A DNA stretch of 64,000 nt from Halichondria panicea (taxonomy: Eukaryota > Porifera > Demospongiae > Suberitida > Halichondriidae): positions 4,698,412 to 4,762,411 of the forward strand of contig NC_087385.1 in assembly GCF_963675165.1 (NCBI RefSeq), in the 5' to 3' direction. Below the pieces are notes generated by a model. It did not search any database. It was not told the DNA's origin and was given only the letters and a program-made list of their open reading frames with translations. Positions 61,711 through 64,000 of this stretch are shown in pieces (position 1 is the first letter of the stretch; the number at the start of each line of letters is the position of its first letter). The position numbers were made by a program, and so were the translations under genes.

Positions 61711-64000
61711 TTATGAGTTAGTGAAGTCAGTGGGTACTAGAATCATTAGTTCCTCAGCTTCTTCCATAAGAGCCTCAGCTTGGTCGGCAAGAAGAGCCTG
61801 CATGTGAAAGAGGGTATGATTTTAAAGACCATGCATGCGTTGATGCCAAATTCTGTAAAACTGTAAAACTGAGCATGTTACCTTGGCAGCCATAATGAGG
61901 CGCTTGGCTTGCTTTGGAAACAGATTGTCCATACACTCAACCAGTTGGTGTGGATCAGAAGATGCCAGTTGCTGGGGAGTTATGATACCTGCACTCAACA
62001 GCTGTCTGGCACGACCCTGAGAGAGAGAGAGAGAGAGGGGGGGGTAGGTTGCATGAGAGAATGTCACCATAACATTAATCAGCAGCACAGTACACACACC
62101 AAACACGTTTTTGGTTGTTGCATAAGCCCACTTGTATTCACCTGTTTCATACCAGACACCTCCATGAGTGGAATCAGTTCCAGATGAGAGGAGTAGGTAA
62201 GTTTCTTGGTAATGGCGGGTAGAAGCAGATGGAGGGACCACAGCTCTGGTAATTCCTACAAACACACGACAGTAGAATATAAGATATGTTGTTCTTATTC
62301 CCAAGGGTAATAAGTGCCAGTACACAGCTACCATTGTATGATAGCTTACAGCAGTGAAATGAACCAGACACGAAGTGTAAGAGGCTGTAGAATTCATGAT
62401 ACTCTGTAGAAATCCACGGGAGCAATGGAACTTGTCGGCCACCCTCCATATCGAGTCAGGAGTTGTGAGGTTGAGCAGAGAGTGGAGTATGAGGGTGATG
62501 TAGAACCGGTGATAAAGCATCATCACATCCTCTGACTGCAAGTAATACATGTAGTGATAGATATGCTATAACATATAGCACATAATTATAACATGATACT
62601 ACATTCACTATTAATAAGGCTCAGACTTACCACTGATCCTCTTGCTGCTCCAGTGGCCTTCCCTGCCAGGTAGCCTGGCTTGACTCCCAGTTGCTCTGCT
62701 GTTCTCAGCTCATCCTCTCCCAAACCAGTCACCTGCCATGAGGGTATAGTGTGGTGGTTCTTAAGAAGCAACCTCTGTGAGCAGGTACTGTAACAATCTA
62801 AAGGCATAATCAACAAAGGGCCTATTCTAATGCACACCTCTTGGAAGTAGACCATCCAGTTTGGTTGTATGGATGTGCCGAGATCAAGGGGAGTGGCCAG
62901 AAACAGCAGGTGAAGGTCCGTGGAGAGGACCAGCTGTTGTAAGCTATCCCTCATCTCTTTATATACAAGGTGTGCTTGGTCAACTCTGAGGCACCCTGCG
63001 AGAGTTGTGTGTGTGTAGGAGGGTCTAAAGTAAATATGAAATAACACAGTACATGGGCGTGTCCCTTAAATGCAGATGCACATTGTAGCTGTTACCATGG
63101 ATACATACCTGCTTACCTTCCGCGCATGCGCAGACAACCATGTGGGACTGCTGTTTATCAATTAAGTGGGTGGATCAAGGCGTGGTTTATCTATTCGATT
63201 ATCTGGCATATTCATTCACACACTGAGTTAGCCCTCTAAGTGAAGTGGGTGTGGGGACAAGGCTAACACTAGGTATGTATGTGGAAATGCAATTAGTGGT
63301 CATGGTTGGCTGCACTTCAACTCTATATTCAGCCAACCTGAAATCCTAAGCGCACATGTGCTTTTAATACGCGTGTACTGAAAAAGGCGAAGTCATGCAG
63401 CATTCACTAACAGACAGCCATCTCCAGCTAGACAGTAAGAGCTGACCTTTGAAAGCTGCTCTACCCAGTGGTGTGATGAGGTATTTGCCCTCCCTGAGGT
63501 CTCCGCTTGGTTCCAGAGTGATGTAATCCATAGCAACCAGCTTGGCAACGGCATCAGTGCACTGCTTGTTCAGGTGTGCGTGGTCATGTTGAGCGTGGAG
63601 AAGAGTTGAGGTGAAGAAAAACTGAAGGTCAGAGAAACACTCAACCATCTGAAGAGAGTAAAAAATGGAAGAGTAATGGAAGCGAAATCAATACAGTGCA
63701 GTATAGATCTTGAGAGCTCAAAACCCAAAAGTTATATATCTGACCCAAAACCCACCATTAGGCCTGTAATGTTCAAGATGAGAGAGAGCAGTGTGGCCCC
63801 ATCATCAGACAAGAGGCTGCTCCGACATACCTCATATGGACCAGACAACAAGGACACCACCTGTTAATAACGACGATAGGGACAATTACATGTAACTGAT
63901 TCAGGTACATACTCACCTTGTCCTTGTCTCTGGGGTTGAGAATGAGGATGCTGTCTCCGGTGTTGCACAGGCCACTCCTTCCGGCACGCCCCACCATCTG
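61711..64000 (-). CDS. HELQ: Helicase POLQ-like (HELQ), C-terminal part (runs off right edge)
   Basis: HELQ is a 3'-5' Ski2-like DNA helicase in replication-fork and cross-link repair. Nine exons are visible in frame: 63917-64000, 63756-63860, 63447-63648, 62838-62995, 62631-62732, 62350-62535, 62142-62255, 61882-62016, 61711-61797 (390 residues and stop). It begins in helicase motif VI (QMVGRAGRSG). The winged-helix, ratchet and helix-hairpin-helix regions follow: [73 protein letters not shown]. These match human HELQ ([54 protein letters not shown]). The POLQ polymerase is not present after the helicase. Confidence 0.92.

Noticed and set aside
61711-64000. DNA polymerase theta (POLQ)
   Set aside because: The gene ends shortly after the helix-hairpin-helix region with a HELQ-type C-terminus; no polymerase domain follows.

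Overview
The window looks like nuclear DNA of a non-bilaterian animal, most likely a demosponge (inference). Every conserved gene is a recognisable animal gene with GT-AG introns. Most introns are short (about 40-200 bp), genes sit within a few hundred bp of each other on both strands, and intergenic DNA is full of small terminal-inverted-repeat elements and hairpins. A CatSper3 channel, an IkB/Bcl-3-like protein, a BACE-type protease and a large array of GPR157/cAMP-receptor-like GPCRs fit an early-branching animal. Exon boundaries given below were placed by hand from splice signals, reading-frame continuity and remembered family sequences; they may be off by a few bases.

Layout. 0-10 kb: 5' end of TBCC (-), a membrane-anchored tyrosine pseudokinase (+), NAF1 (-) with a broken partial copy of its 3' end nearby, and CatSper3 (+) divergent from NAF1. 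10-15 kb: an IkB/Bcl-3-like ankyrin protein (+) with two DSGxxS degrons and two kB-like sites just upstream. 15-18 kb: N-acetylneuraminate lyase (-) whose frame continues without a break from an N-terminal LEM domain. 18-23 kb: a BACE-like transmembrane aspartic protease (+), preceded by an unexplained open frame, and selenoprotein S (-) with an in-frame UGA and a candidate SECIS. 24-31 kb: CBS (+) and UFC1 (+), the latter with introns swollen by DNA elements. 31-33 kb: a single-exon multipass membrane protein of a family I know only as uncharacterised (-).

33-60 kb: a cluster of ten GPR157-like receptor loci on both strands (nine apparently intact, one with a frameshift). It is interrupted by a secreted Ig-TSP1-PLAC matrix protein, a 73-residue unknown protein and U2AF1. 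Neighbouring receptors share blocks of near-identical DNA that suggest recent duplication or gene conversion. 60-64 kb: a beta-trefoil-like protein (+) and the C-terminal part of HELQ (-), cut by the window end.

The housekeeping genes (TBCC, NAF1, U2AF1, UFC1, CBS, HELQ) do not form one pathway. The points most worth following are the LEM-lyase fusion, the kB-site/degron arrangement of the Bcl-3-like gene, the open frame joined to BACE, and the receptor cluster with its conversion tracts. No tRNA, rRNA or CRISPR array was seen.
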